Assembly: GCA_023262125.1 (NCBI GenBank)
Contig: JALRDT010000008.1
Location: forward strand, 1 to 23,810
DNA from: Candidatus Nanopelagicaceae bacterium
GTDB lineage: Bacteria > Actinomycetota > Actinomycetes > Nanopelagicales > Nanopelagicaceae
Direction: 5' to 3'
DNA: 23,810 nt
Shown here piece by piece: positions 1 through 7,559 of this stretch (its first letter is position 1; every line of letters begins with the position of its first letter). The notes beneath the pieces are model-generated. The model saw only the letters and a program-made list of their open reading frames with translations. It was not told the DNA's origin and did no database searches. Position numbers and translations under genes: made by a program.

Positions 1-929
1 GCCGTGGCGATAAGTCATTTAACGACTCTGCAGCTGCAGGTCTAGATCGTGCGAAGAAGAAGTGGGGCATTGCTTCTAAGGAAATCACTGTTACACAGGG
101 AACTGACTCAGAGCGCACCGACAAGCTTCGCCTACTTGCAAAAGCTGGATACAACCCAATCATTGCAATTGGTTTCTTGTATGCAGGTCCAATTACAACA
201 GTCTCACAGGAATTCCCAAACACACAGTTTGGAATTGTTGATGATGCATCTGTTGCAGCACTAAACGTAACCTCAATGATTTTCGCTGAAGAGCAGGGTT
301 CATACCTTGCAGGTGTAGCAGCAGCTCTTGCATCTAAGTCAGGCAAGATCGGTTACATCGGTGGCGTACGTATTCCATTGCTTCAGAAGTTTGAAGCTGG
401 TTTCGTTGCAGGTGTTAAGGCAACAAAGAAGTCAGCAACAGTTGACGTTAAGTATGTTTCAGAGCCACCTGATTTCTCAGGTTTCAATGACCCAGCTAAA
501 GCAAAGGTTATTGCTAAGGGCATGATCGATAAGGGTGTAGATGTAATTTACTCTGCAGCTGGTGGATCAGGCGCTGGTAACTTCCAGGCAGCAGCAGAAT
601 CTTCAAAGAAGGTTTGGACAATTGGTGTTGACTCTGATCAGTACCTAACTGCTTCTGCAAAAGAGAAGAAGAACATGCTTACCTCTATGTTGAAGCGTGT
701 TGATCAAGCTGTTTACGACGTTATTGAAAACGCAGTAGCAGGTCGTACAGTTAACGATATCTTGGATCCAAAAGCTGGTATCTACGGTCGTCGTTATGAT
801 CTAACTGCTGGTGGCGTTGGAGTTTCATACTCTGGCGGTTACATCAACAAGTACAAGGCTCAGATTGAAGCAGCAGCTGCAGCAATCAAGAGCGGCAAGA
901 TTAAGGTCCCATCAGTTCCAGGTAAGTAA
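1..929 (+). CDS. BMP-family nucleoside ABC transporter substrate-binding protein (5' truncated)
   Basis: The reading frame is open from base 3, so the start, signal peptide and lipobox lie outside the window. The visible part opens with RGDKSFNDSAAAGL, matching the GD-x-SFN-x-(6)-G region of the BMP/Med/TmpC family (extracytoplasmic purine and other nucleoside receptors). Further family-like segments are GTDSERTDKLRLLAKAGYN, EEQGSYLAGVAAAL, KIGYIGGVRIPLLQKFEAGF and GVDVIYSAAGGSGAGNF, and a late WTIGVDSDQY. The four downstream genes are the matching ATPase, two permeases and cytidine deaminase, which supports nucleosides as substrate. The gene is followed by a strong hairpin (949-986). Lysine is written AAG 27 times and AAA 4 times in the visible part, a bias its neighbours do not share, which suggests high expression. 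Family call sure; exact ligand inferred. Confidence 0.93.
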   Translation, partial: RGDKSFNDSAAAGLDRAKKKWGIASKEITVTQGTDSERTDKLRLLAKAGYNPIIAIGFLYAGPITTVSQEFPNTQFGIVDDASVAALNVTSMIFAEEQGSYLAGVAAALASKSGKIGYIGGVRIPLLQKFEAGFVAGVKATKKSATVDVKYVSEPPDFSGFNDPAKAKVIAKGMIDKGVDVIYSAAGGSGAGNFQAAAESSKKVWTIGVDSDQYLTASAKEKKNMLTSMLKRVDQAVYDVIENAVAGRTVNDILDPKAGIYGRRYDLTAGGVGVSYSGGYINKYKAQIEAAAAAIKSGKIKVPSVPGK

Positions 930-948
930 TTACCGCAACTTTGTGACC

Positions 949-986
949 AAACTAGCCCGATTAGGATTACCTAATCGGGCTAGTTT
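949..986 (+). terminator. Strong hairpin (terminator/attenuator) between binding protein and transporter genes
   Basis: A perfect 17-bp inverted repeat: the left arm 949-965 and the right arm 970-986 enclose a 4-nt ATTA loop. The right arm ends in GTTT and runs into CTTTAAG, giving a short interrupted T tract. It begins 19 nt after the stop codon of the binding protein and ends 56 nt before the ATPase start. Such hairpins in ABC operons typically stop most transcripts after the binding-protein gene and protect its mRNA 3' end, so the receptor outnumbers the membrane complex. Whether it is a full terminator or a partial one cannot be told from sequence. Confidence 0.88.
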
Positions 987-1042
987 CTTTAAGATTAACG
1001 AGTAGAAGCACTAAATCTTCAAAGTCGAGGAGCATTCGTAAA

Positions 1043-2545
1043 GTGTCAGTTTCAGTAGAGCTAAGACATATCTCCAAACGTTTTCCCGGTGTGATAGCCA
1101 ATAAAGATGTTTCTCTAAAGGTTCAAAGTGGTTCTGTGCACGCGCTAGTTGGCGAAAATGGCGCAGGAAAATCAACGGTCATGAAGATTCTTTACGGAAT
1201 GCAACGCCCAGATAGTGGCGAAATTTTTGTAAACGGCGACCAGAAATTATTTAAAAGCCCTCATGAAGCCATTGCTGTTGGTATCGGTATGGTGCACCAG
1301 CATTTTATGTTGGCAGATAATTTCACAGTTTTAGAAAATATCATTTTAGGTGACGAACCAAAGAGAGCAGCACAAATTGATTTTGGCGTAGCCCGAAAGA
1401 AAATTACTGAAATGGCCGCAACTTATGGCCTTGAAGTAGATCCTGACGAACTAGTTGAAAATTTAGGTGTTGGTCAACGCCAGCGTGTGGAAATTCTAAA
1501 AGTTTTATACCGCGGCGCTAATATTTTGATTTTTGATGAACCTACTGCAGTGCTTGTCCCGCAAGAAGTCGATGATCTTTTTAATGCGTTACATGGTTTG
1601 CGAGAAAAAGGTATGTCTATCATCTTCATCTCGCATAAATTAGATGAAGTGTTAAGAGTTGCTGATGAAGTTACAGTTATTCGCGCTGGTTCGACAGTAG
1701 CTGAAGTTAAATCAAAAGATGTCACATCAAAGCAGCTTGCGGAGTTGATGGTTGGTTCCGAACTTCCAAAGCCGGAAACTAAGGGAAACACCAAACGAGA
1801 AAATATAGTGCTGGAATTAAATCAAGTAACGGTTCCATCCAAAGGTGCCCGTAATTTACTTAGCAACATCTCATTTAAATTACACGCTGGAGAAGTAATT
1901 GGAATTGCTGGCGTTGAAGGTAATGGTCAATCCGAATTAACCGAAACAATCTTGGGGCTACTTGAATACACTGGCCATATTTCATTTGATGGAAAATCAA
2001 TTGATACTGAGAGCGTTTCAGAGCGTCGTGATTTGGGTATTGGGTTTATTCCAGAAGATCGCCATCGCCAAGCTTTAATGTTGGGTTCACCGCTTTGGGA
2101 GAATCGAATACTTGGCTATCAAAGAAGTAAGCCTATTTTTAATGGTTTTGTGCTCGATAAGAAAGCGACAATCGAAGATACCAAATTAATCATGCAGGAG
2201 TTCGACGTGCGCGCTCCAGGGCCAAATACATTGGCAACTGCGCTATCTGGCGGAAACCAACAGAAATTTATCGTTGGCCGAGAGATGGTCCACGCACCTA
2301 AATTGCTTGTGGCATCCCACCCAACACGAGGTGTTGATGTTGGTGCACAAGGGGCAATCTGGGAAGAACTTCGTAAAGCTCGTGAAAAAGGAATGGCGAT
2401 AGTTCTAATCTCAGCTGATCTAGAAGAGTTAATCGGTATGTCAGATCGCTTGCTGGTAATGCTTCGTGGAGAGGTAACTGCAGAACTTGATCCAGCAAAT
2501 ACCACCCCTGAAAAACTGGGCGCAGCAATGACTGGAGCAAAATAA
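1043..2545 (+). CDS. Nucleoside ABC transporter ATP-binding protein (double NBD, NupA/YufO type)
   Basis: The 500-residue protein has two tandem nucleotide-binding domains, as in the RbsA/MglA/YufO class, and would energise uptake of nucleosides with the two permeases that follow. The first domain has Walker A GENGAGKST (37-45), signature LGVGQRQRVE (141-150), Walker B ILIFDEPTA (161-169) and switch His198. The second has a degenerate Walker A (GVEGNGQSE), an intact signature LSGGNQQK, and LLVASHPTRGVDVGA where Walker B would be, with no Asp-Glu. This asymmetry is usual in the class, so only the first site should hydrolyse ATP well. The start is GTG 1043, preceded by GAGGAG at 1027-1032. The stop overlaps the next start as TAATG (1 nt). 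Confidence 0.95.
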   Translation: MSVSVELRHISKRFPGVIANKDVSLKVQSGSVHALVGENGAGKSTVMKILYGMQRPDSGEIFVNGDQKLFKSPHEAIAVGIGMVHQHFMLADNFTVLENIILGDEPKRAAQIDFGVARKKITEMAATYGLEVDPDELVENLGVGQRQRVEILKVLYRGANILIFDEPTAVLVPQEVDDLFNALHGLREKGMSIIFISHKLDEVLRVADEVTVIRAGSTVAEVKSKDVTSKQLAELMVGSELPKPETKGNTKRENIVLELNQVTVPSKGARNLLSNISFKLHAGEVIGIAGVEGNGQSELTETILGLLEYTGHISFDGKSIDTESVSERRDLGIGFIPEDRHRQALMLGSPLWENRILGYQRSKPIFNGFVLDKKATIEDTKLIMQEFDVRAPGPNTLATALSGGNQQKFIVGREMVHAPKLLVASHPTRGVDVGAQGAIWEELRKAREKGMAIVLISADLEELIGMSDRLLVMLRGEVTAELDPANTTPEKLGAAMTGAK

Positions 2546-3648
2546 TGAAAGTCACTCCTAAGAAAATTTATTTGGCTTTAGCTGCGCCGGTTTCAGCTGC
2601 AGTAGCCTCAATATTGATCTCTAGTTTGGCGCTACTTGCTACTAAAAAATCTCCAACTGAAGCATTTAAGACCATGTGGGAATTTGGCGCTACAACAAGT
2701 TCGGTAATCGAAACATTAAATAATGCAACTTCATATTACATTGCAGCGCTAGCCATTGCAATTACTTTCCGTGCCGGCCTGTTTAATATCGGTGTTGAAG
2801 GCCAACTTAGATTAGGTGCGCTCTTTGCATGTTATTTCGGCGCCATGTTCACTTTGCCACCAGTACTTCATATTTTGGCGATATTTATCATTTCTATGAC
2901 AGTTGGCGGATTATGGGCTGCCATTGCAGGTATTTTGAAAGTCAAACGTGGAGTTAATGAAGTTATCTCAACCATCATGTTAAATAGCATCGCTGGTGGT
3001 TTAAGCGCATATTTATTATCTAAACATTTCACTGTAAAAATTGAAGGTTCTAATAATCTAACTACTCAAGAGTTGCCAGCTTCAGGGCAGATGCCAAATC
3101 TCTCCTTTTTAACTAAAAATCTAGATCAAAGCGCAACTCAAGGTCGCGGTATTTACGGCATGTTTGCTATTGCTATTGCCTTGGGAATCGCATTTTGGTG
3201 GATCGTAAATCGCACACGGTTTGGATTCGAACTTCGTGCATCTGGAATTAATCCAATCGCAGCACGTGTAAGTGGCGTTAACTCCAAACGAATGATTGTT
3301 ATTGCAATGATTTCATCTGGCGCAATTGCGGGACTATCGGGATTACCCACGGTTTTAGCCGAGACTCATGCATATAACTTAGGTTTCCGCGCTGGTCTTG
3401 GTTTCTCTGCAATTGCAGTGGCGCTACTTGGCAGAAATAGCGCAATCGGAATGGCCTTTTCGAGCCTACTCTTCTCATTCCTTGAAGTTTCATCACGTTC
3501 GCTAGATCTAATCGACATCGCACCAGAAACATATTTCATTATGCAAGGTGCAATCCTGTTGAGTTCAGTGATTGCTTTTGAAGTCGTGAGTAGGTACAGA
3601 GTGAAAGTAGTCTCGGAACAATTAGCAAAGGCGGTGGCAAATGCGTAA
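2545..3648 (+). CDS. Nucleoside ABC transporter permease 1 (BPD_transp_2 family)
   Basis: A 367-residue hydrophobic inner-membrane protein of the RbsC/NupP-like permease family. A long apolar stretch lies near residues 11-32, followed by repeated hydrophobic segments to the C-terminus. The family hallmark FNIGVEGQLRLGA is at 80-92, and a second conserved segment, GVNEVISTIMLNSIA, at 136-150. A late SSGAIAGLSG loop precedes the last helices (GFSAIAVALLGRNSAIGMAF), which matches the permease coupling region. It starts at the TAATG overlap with the ATPase and ends with an 8-nt overlap into the second permease, so the three membrane-complex genes are translationally chained. The two permeases should form a heterodimer that binds the double-NBD ATPase. 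Confidence 0.93.
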   Translation: MKVTPKKIYLALAAPVSAAVASILISSLALLATKKSPTEAFKTMWEFGATTSSVIETLNNATSYYIAALAIAITFRAGLFNIGVEGQLRLGALFACYFGAMFTLPPVLHILAIFIISMTVGGLWAAIAGILKVKRGVNEVISTIMLNSIAGGLSAYLLSKHFTVKIEGSNNLTTQELPASGQMPNLSFLTKNLDQSATQGRGIYGMFAIAIALGIAFWWIVNRTRFGFELRASGINPIAARVSGVNSKRMIVIAMISSGAIAGLSGLPTVLAETHAYNLGFRAGLGFSAIAVALLGRNSAIGMAFSSLLFSFLEVSSRSLDLIDIAPETYFIMQGAILLSSVIAFEVVSRYRVKVVSEQLAKAVANA

Positions 3649-4882
3649 TTTAGCTAAACCGGCGCGACTTGCACTTTATGCATTTGCAATTGTATTTTCA
3701 TTATCAACAATTAAATTGATTACTGGTGCATCGGATTTGACTAGCGTTGGTACCGCTTCCTCTGCATTATTACTCTCAGTGCCAATTGCAATGGCAGCTT
3801 TAGGTGGTCTCTTCTCCGAACGTTCTGGCGTGGTAAATATCGGCCTCGAAGGCATGATGATTATGGGCGCTTGGGGTGGTGGATTTATTGGCGCAAAGCA
3901 TGGACCTTGGGCTGGGCTTCTCGCAGGCATCGTTATGGGTGCACTTGGCGCTGCTCTACATGCGATTGCAACAGTTGGATTCGGTGTAGATCATGTTGTA
4001 TCTGGTGTAGCAATAAACATCATTGCAGCAGGCCTTGCACGCTATCTATCAACAATTCTTTATAAGAATGGAACTTGGGTTGGACCTTCACAATCTCCAG
4101 ATATTCAATCAATTGGTGTAAATGGCTTACCAATTCTTTCTGGTGGTACTTACTTTGGATGGAAGAGTCCAGATTTATTTGGCAGCATCGCTGAAAAGAA
4201 TTGGTTTTTGATTTCAGATACTTTCTCTATTTTGCGCGGATTAACCGGAGAAGTTTCATATGTAACCGTAATTGCAATTTCGCTAGTTCCACTTTCTTAT
4301 TGGTTCCTTTGGCACACCGCTTTTGGATTAAGACTTCGAAGCGCTGGAGAGGCTCCAACTGCCGCTGAATCTTTAGGCGTAAATGTCTATTTAATGAAGT
4401 ATGCCGGAGTGATTGTTTCTGGCGGTTTTGCTGGATTTGGAGGCGCATTCCTTGCGATTGTGGCTTCAAATCACTATCAAGAGAATCAAACTGGAGGACG
4501 TGGATATATCGGTCTTGCAGCTTTGATCTTCGGAAATTGGCGCCCAGGTGGCTTGATGACAGGCGCAGGTCTCTTTGGCTTTGCAGATGCTCTACAACTT
4601 CGTGATGCCACCGCAATTCATGCGCTCTTGATGCTACTTGCTTTTGCAATGGTTTTCTTCGCTTTCCTTAATTTAAAGAAGAAGAAGTTTGCAACTTCAG
4701 TAATCAGTTTGGCATTGGCTACATTTGCAATCTGGTTATACATTACTTTTACAGAGTTGCCAGGACAATTCGTGACAATGACGCCTTATATCGTAACTTT
4801 GCTAGTTCTTGGACTCGGAACTCAACGGTTACGTATGCCAGCAGCTGATGGAGTGCCGTATCGCAAAGGTGGTGGCAAGTAA
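3641..4882 (+). CDS. Nucleoside ABC transporter permease 2 (BPD_transp_2 family)
   Basis: This 413-residue membrane protein is the partner of the preceding permease. The family motif VVNIGLEGMMIMGAWGG is at 64-80 and GVDHVVSGVAINIIA at 115-129. The later SLGVNVYLMKYAGVIVSGGF and GRGYIGLAALIFGNWRPGG segments correspond to the coupling loop and the final conserved helices of this family. After them sits a Lys-rich turn (LKKKKF) and about three more hydrophobic stretches, making it somewhat longer than permease 1, as is common for the second member of the pair. It overlaps permease 1 by 8 nt and cytidine deaminase by 1 nt (TAATG), tying import directly to the first catabolic step. Confidence 0.93.
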   Translation: MRNLAKPARLALYAFAIVFSLSTIKLITGASDLTSVGTASSALLLSVPIAMAALGGLFSERSGVVNIGLEGMMIMGAWGGGFIGAKHGPWAGLLAGIVMGALGAALHAIATVGFGVDHVVSGVAINIIAAGLARYLSTILYKNGTWVGPSQSPDIQSIGVNGLPILSGGTYFGWKSPDLFGSIAEKNWFLISDTFSILRGLTGEVSYVTVIAISLVPLSYWFLWHTAFGLRLRSAGEAPTAAESLGVNVYLMKYAGVIVSGGFAGFGGAFLAIVASNHYQENQTGGRGYIGLAALIFGNWRPGGLMTGAGLFGFADALQLRDATAIHALLMLLAFAMVFFAFLNLKKKKFATSVISLALATFAIWLYITFTELPGQFVTMTPYIVTLLVLGLGTQRLRMPAADGVPYRKGGGK

Positions 4883-5268
4883 TGGATATAAATTGGGAAG
4901 AGATTCATCAACGCGCAATTGCAGCTATGAAAAAAGCTTATGCTCCTTACTCTAATTTTCCAGTTGGTGTTGCAGCGCTTGTAAATGATGGACGTATTGT
5001 CGAAGGTTGTAATGTAGAAAATGCATCATACGGTGTCGGACTTTGCGCAGAGTGTGGTTTGGTATCAAACCTTGCAACAACTGGTGGTGGAAAGTTAATT
5101 GCAATTGTCTGTGTTGGTGGAGATTCAAATTTCCTAGCCCCTTGTGGGCGTTGCAGACAGTTGCTCTTCGAACATGGTGGGCCAGAGGCGCTCTTAATGA
5201 CACCAGATGGACCGCAAAAAATGTCTGCAATGTTGCCATGGGCATTTGGTCCGGAAGATCTTAAGTAA
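4882..5268 (+). CDS. cdd: Cytidine deaminase (tetrameric, zinc-dependent)
   Basis: Hydrolytically deaminates cytidine and deoxycytidine to uridine and deoxyuridine in the cytoplasm, feeding the phosphorylase and hydrolase encoded nearby. At 128 residues it is the size of the short homotetrameric class. CNVENASYG (43-51) contacts the sugar. Cys55-Ala56-Glu57 supplies one zinc ligand and the catalytic Glu, and PCGRC (87-91) the other two cysteine ligands (Cys88, Cys91). Having Cys rather than His at position 55 is the Bacillus-like three-cysteine arrangement. The start overlaps the second permease by one base; six bases separate its stop from the phosphorylase gene. All expected catalytic residues are present. 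Confidence 0.96.
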   Translation: MDINWEEIHQRAIAAMKKAYAPYSNFPVGVAALVNDGRIVEGCNVENASYGVGLCAECGLVSNLATTGGGKLIAIVCVGGDSNFLAPCGRCRQLLFEHGGPEALLMTPDGPQKMSAMLPWAFGPEDLK

Positions 5269-5274
5269 TAATAA

Positions 5275-6555
5275 ATGTCAGAGCGCTACACCGCACCTGA
5301 GATCATCGCATTGAAGCGAGATCGTAAAGTTCTAAATGATAACCAGATTGACTGGGTTGTAGATGCTTACACCCGTGGACTTGTAGCTGACGAACAGATG
5401 TCCGCACTTGCGATGGCGATTTTGCTAAATGGCATGGAGCGGCACGAAATTAGTCGCTGGACCGATGCCATGATTCGAAGTGGCGAGCGTATGAATTGGT
5501 CGATGTTGGATCGACCAACGGTAGATAAGCATTCAACGGGCGGGGTCGGCGACAAAATTACCTTGCCATTAGTGCCACTAGTAGCTTCATGTGGAGCAGC
5601 AGTTCCGCAACTTTCTGGTCGTGGGCTTGGACATACTGGTGGAACTTTAGATAAATTGGAATCAATTCCTGGTTGGAGAGCATCATTAAGCAACGAAGAG
5701 ATGCTTAAGGTAATTCAAGAAACCGGTGGAGTTATCTGTGCGGCTGGATCTGGTTTGGCACCTGCAGATAAGAAACTTTACGCACTCCGCGATGTAACTG
5801 CGACTGTTGAGGCTATTCCTTTAATCGCATCGTCAATTATGAGCAAGAAAATTGCCGAGGGCACAGGTTCATTGGTACTTGATGTCAAAACTGGAAGTGG
5901 TGCATTCATGAGCGATCCAGCTAAAGCTCGCGAATTAGCGACAGTTATGGTTGAAATTGGAAAGAGCGCCGGTGTAAATATAAAAGCTCTCATTACTGCT
6001 ATGGATGTGCCTCTAGGTTTAACTGCAGGAAATGCACTTGAAGTACGTGAATCGGTAGAAGTTTTAGCAGGCGGCGGGCCAGCAGATGTAATTGAATTGA
6101 CTGTACTTCTTGCACGAGAGATGCTCCAACTTGCAGGAATTTCTGGAGTAGATCCAGCAGAGAATCTTAAAAACGGAAAAGCAATGGATCATTGGCGTCG
6201 AATGATTAAAGCGCAAAGTGGCGATCCAGACGCAGCGCTACCAATTGCAAAAGAGAATTTAATTATTAGCGCAGAACAAAGCGGAACCTTAACAAGGATG
6301 GATGCGCTAAAAGTTGGGGTTGCCGCTTGGAGATTAGGTGCAGGTCGTTCAAAGCAAGGCGAACAATTGCAACTTGGAGCCGGAATCGAAATTCATGCCA
6401 AGCCTGGCCAATCCATAACCAAAGGTGCACCGCTTTTTACCTTACATACTGATAAGCCTGAACTTTTTGAGCGTGCCCAAGAAACTCTAGTAGGTGCCGT
6501 TGAGTACGACTCAAATTATCAAAGATTACCGCTGGTTTTGGAGCAAATCGGTTGA
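5275..6555 (+). CDS. deoA: Thymidine / pyrimidine-nucleoside phosphorylase
   Basis: Phosphorolyses thymidine, deoxyuridine and possibly uridine to free base and (deoxy)ribose-1-phosphate. The 426-residue protein has the phosphate-binding KHSTGGVGDK (85-94) and SGRGLGHTGGTLDKLE (114-129). Arg172, Ser187 and Lys191 (in ALRDVTATVEA and IASSIMSKK) correspond to the base-binding Arg171/Ser186/Lys190 of the E. coli enzyme. The residue two before the SGRG motif is Gln112, whereas as I recall true thymidine phosphorylases have Met and the broader Bacillus-type enzymes Lys, so the substrate range is uncertain. The ATG follows Cdd by 6 nt with no clear Shine-Dalgarno, which suggests coupling. The stop TGA overlaps the TTG start of the deaminase. 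Confidence 0.95.
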   Translation: MSERYTAPEIIALKRDRKVLNDNQIDWVVDAYTRGLVADEQMSALAMAILLNGMERHEISRWTDAMIRSGERMNWSMLDRPTVDKHSTGGVGDKITLPLVPLVASCGAAVPQLSGRGLGHTGGTLDKLESIPGWRASLSNEEMLKVIQETGGVICAAGSGLAPADKKLYALRDVTATVEAIPLIASSIMSKKIAEGTGSLVLDVKTGSGAFMSDPAKARELATVMVEIGKSAGVNIKALITAMDVPLGLTAGNALEVRESVEVLAGGGPADVIELTVLLAREMLQLAGISGVDPAENLKNGKAMDHWRRMIKAQSGDPDAALPIAKENLIISAEQSGTLTRMDALKVGVAAWRLGAGRSKQGEQLQLGAGIEIHAKPGQSITKGAPLFTLHTDKPELFERAQETLVGAVEYDSNYQRLPLVLEQIG

Positions 6556-7559
6556 AGCAGTTCCCTAAAGTCTTACTTCACGATCATTTAGATGGTGGCC
6601 TAAGACCTGAGACCATTATCGAAATTGCAGATGAAATTGGATATACAAAATTACCGACTCAAAATTCCACTGAATTAGCAGATTGGTTTCAGGCAGCTTG
6701 CGATTCAGGATCATTAGAGCGTTATTTAGAGACTTTCGATCACACCATCGCAGTTATGCAACGTAAAGAAGATATTGTGCGTGTTGCAAAAGAGACTGTA
6801 ATTGATTTACATAATGATGGAGTGATTTACGCTGAGGTAAGAGTCGCCCCAGAACATTTCACTAAAAAAGGCTTAACCATGGAAGATGTTACCGAAGCGA
6901 TGCTCGAAGGTTATCGCCAAGGCGAAACTATAACTGGCCTGAAAGTAAATACGATTCTCTGCGGAATGCGGCAATTAGATAAGTCTCAAGAAGTCGCAGA
7001 AATTGTCGTTAAGTATCGCGAACATGGTGTGGTGGGTTTTGATATCGCTGGGCCTGAAAGAGGATTTCCACCAACGTTGCAAAAAGAGACTTTTGAATAT
7101 TTAAAGCGTCATGATATTCCGTTCACTATACATGCTGGTGAAGGCAATGGTGTTGAGTCTATTAACTTGGCCATAAATTCTTGTGGTGCAAACCGTATAG
7201 GGCACGGAGTCAGAATTTCTGAAGATTTACCAAATGGAGATTTAGCAAAACAGGTACTCGATATGCAGATTCACTTGGAAATCTGTCCAACTTCAAATTT
7301 ACAAACTGGCATCGCCGATATTTACGCTCATCACCCCATCAAGAAATTATTTGATTTAGGTTTTAATGTCGGATTAAATACGGACAATCGGTTAATGAGT
7401 CGGACCAGCATGAGTCATGAATTTTCTGAATGCGCCAAAGCCTTTGGCTGGGGGATTGCGGAATTTAGAGAACTAACTGTAAATGCTATGAATAACGCCT
7501 TTTTAGATGAAAAAAGCCAATATTTGCAGGTGATTGGAGCAGGTTATGATCAACTTTAA
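6552..7559 (+). CDS. add: Adenosine deaminase
   Basis: Zinc-dependent deamination of adenosine/deoxyadenosine to inosine/deoxyinosine, supplying the nucleoside hydrolase further along. Length 335 residues. Zinc ligands are His10 and His12 in LLHDHLDGGLRPET. The substrate-binding HAGEG is at 194-198 (catalytic Glu197), IGHG with His218 follows, and LEICPTSN is at 242-249. The metal Asp lies in GLNTDNRLMS (Asp278); NTDNR instead of STDDP is, to my knowledge, typical of actinobacterial members. The only plausible start is TTG 6552 (next Met is residue 69), sharing TTGA with the deoA stop and preceded by GGAG at 6540-6543 with 8-nt spacing. The 3' end overlaps the P450 gene by 14 nt. Confidence 0.95.
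   Translation: MKQFPKVLLHDHLDGGLRPETIIEIADEIGYTKLPTQNSTELADWFQAACDSGSLERYLETFDHTIAVMQRKEDIVRVAKETVIDLHNDGVIYAEVRVAPEHFTKKGLTMEDVTEAMLEGYRQGETITGLKVNTILCGMRQLDKSQEVAEIVVKYREHGVVGFDIAGPERGFPPTLQKETFEYLKRHDIPFTIHAGEGNGVESINLAINSCGANRIGHGVRISEDLPNGDLAKQVLDMQIHLEICPTSNLQTGIADIYAHHPIKKLFDLGFNVGLNTDNRLMSRTSMSHEFSECAKAFGWGIAEFRELTVNAMNNAFLDEKSQYLQVIGAGYDQL
7536..7539 (+). promoter_or_regulatory. Shine-Dalgarno that fixes the P450 start
   Basis: GGAG lies 6 nt before ATG 7546, inside the last codons of adenosine deaminase. The alternative in-frame TTG at 7534 overlaps this motif and has no ribosome-binding site of its own, so ATG 7546 is preferred. Confidence 0.7.

Noticed and set aside
2119..2505. 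Minus-strand open frames inside the ABC ATPase gene
   Set aside because: They are shadows of a conserved coding region with no ribosome-binding site or family resemblance.
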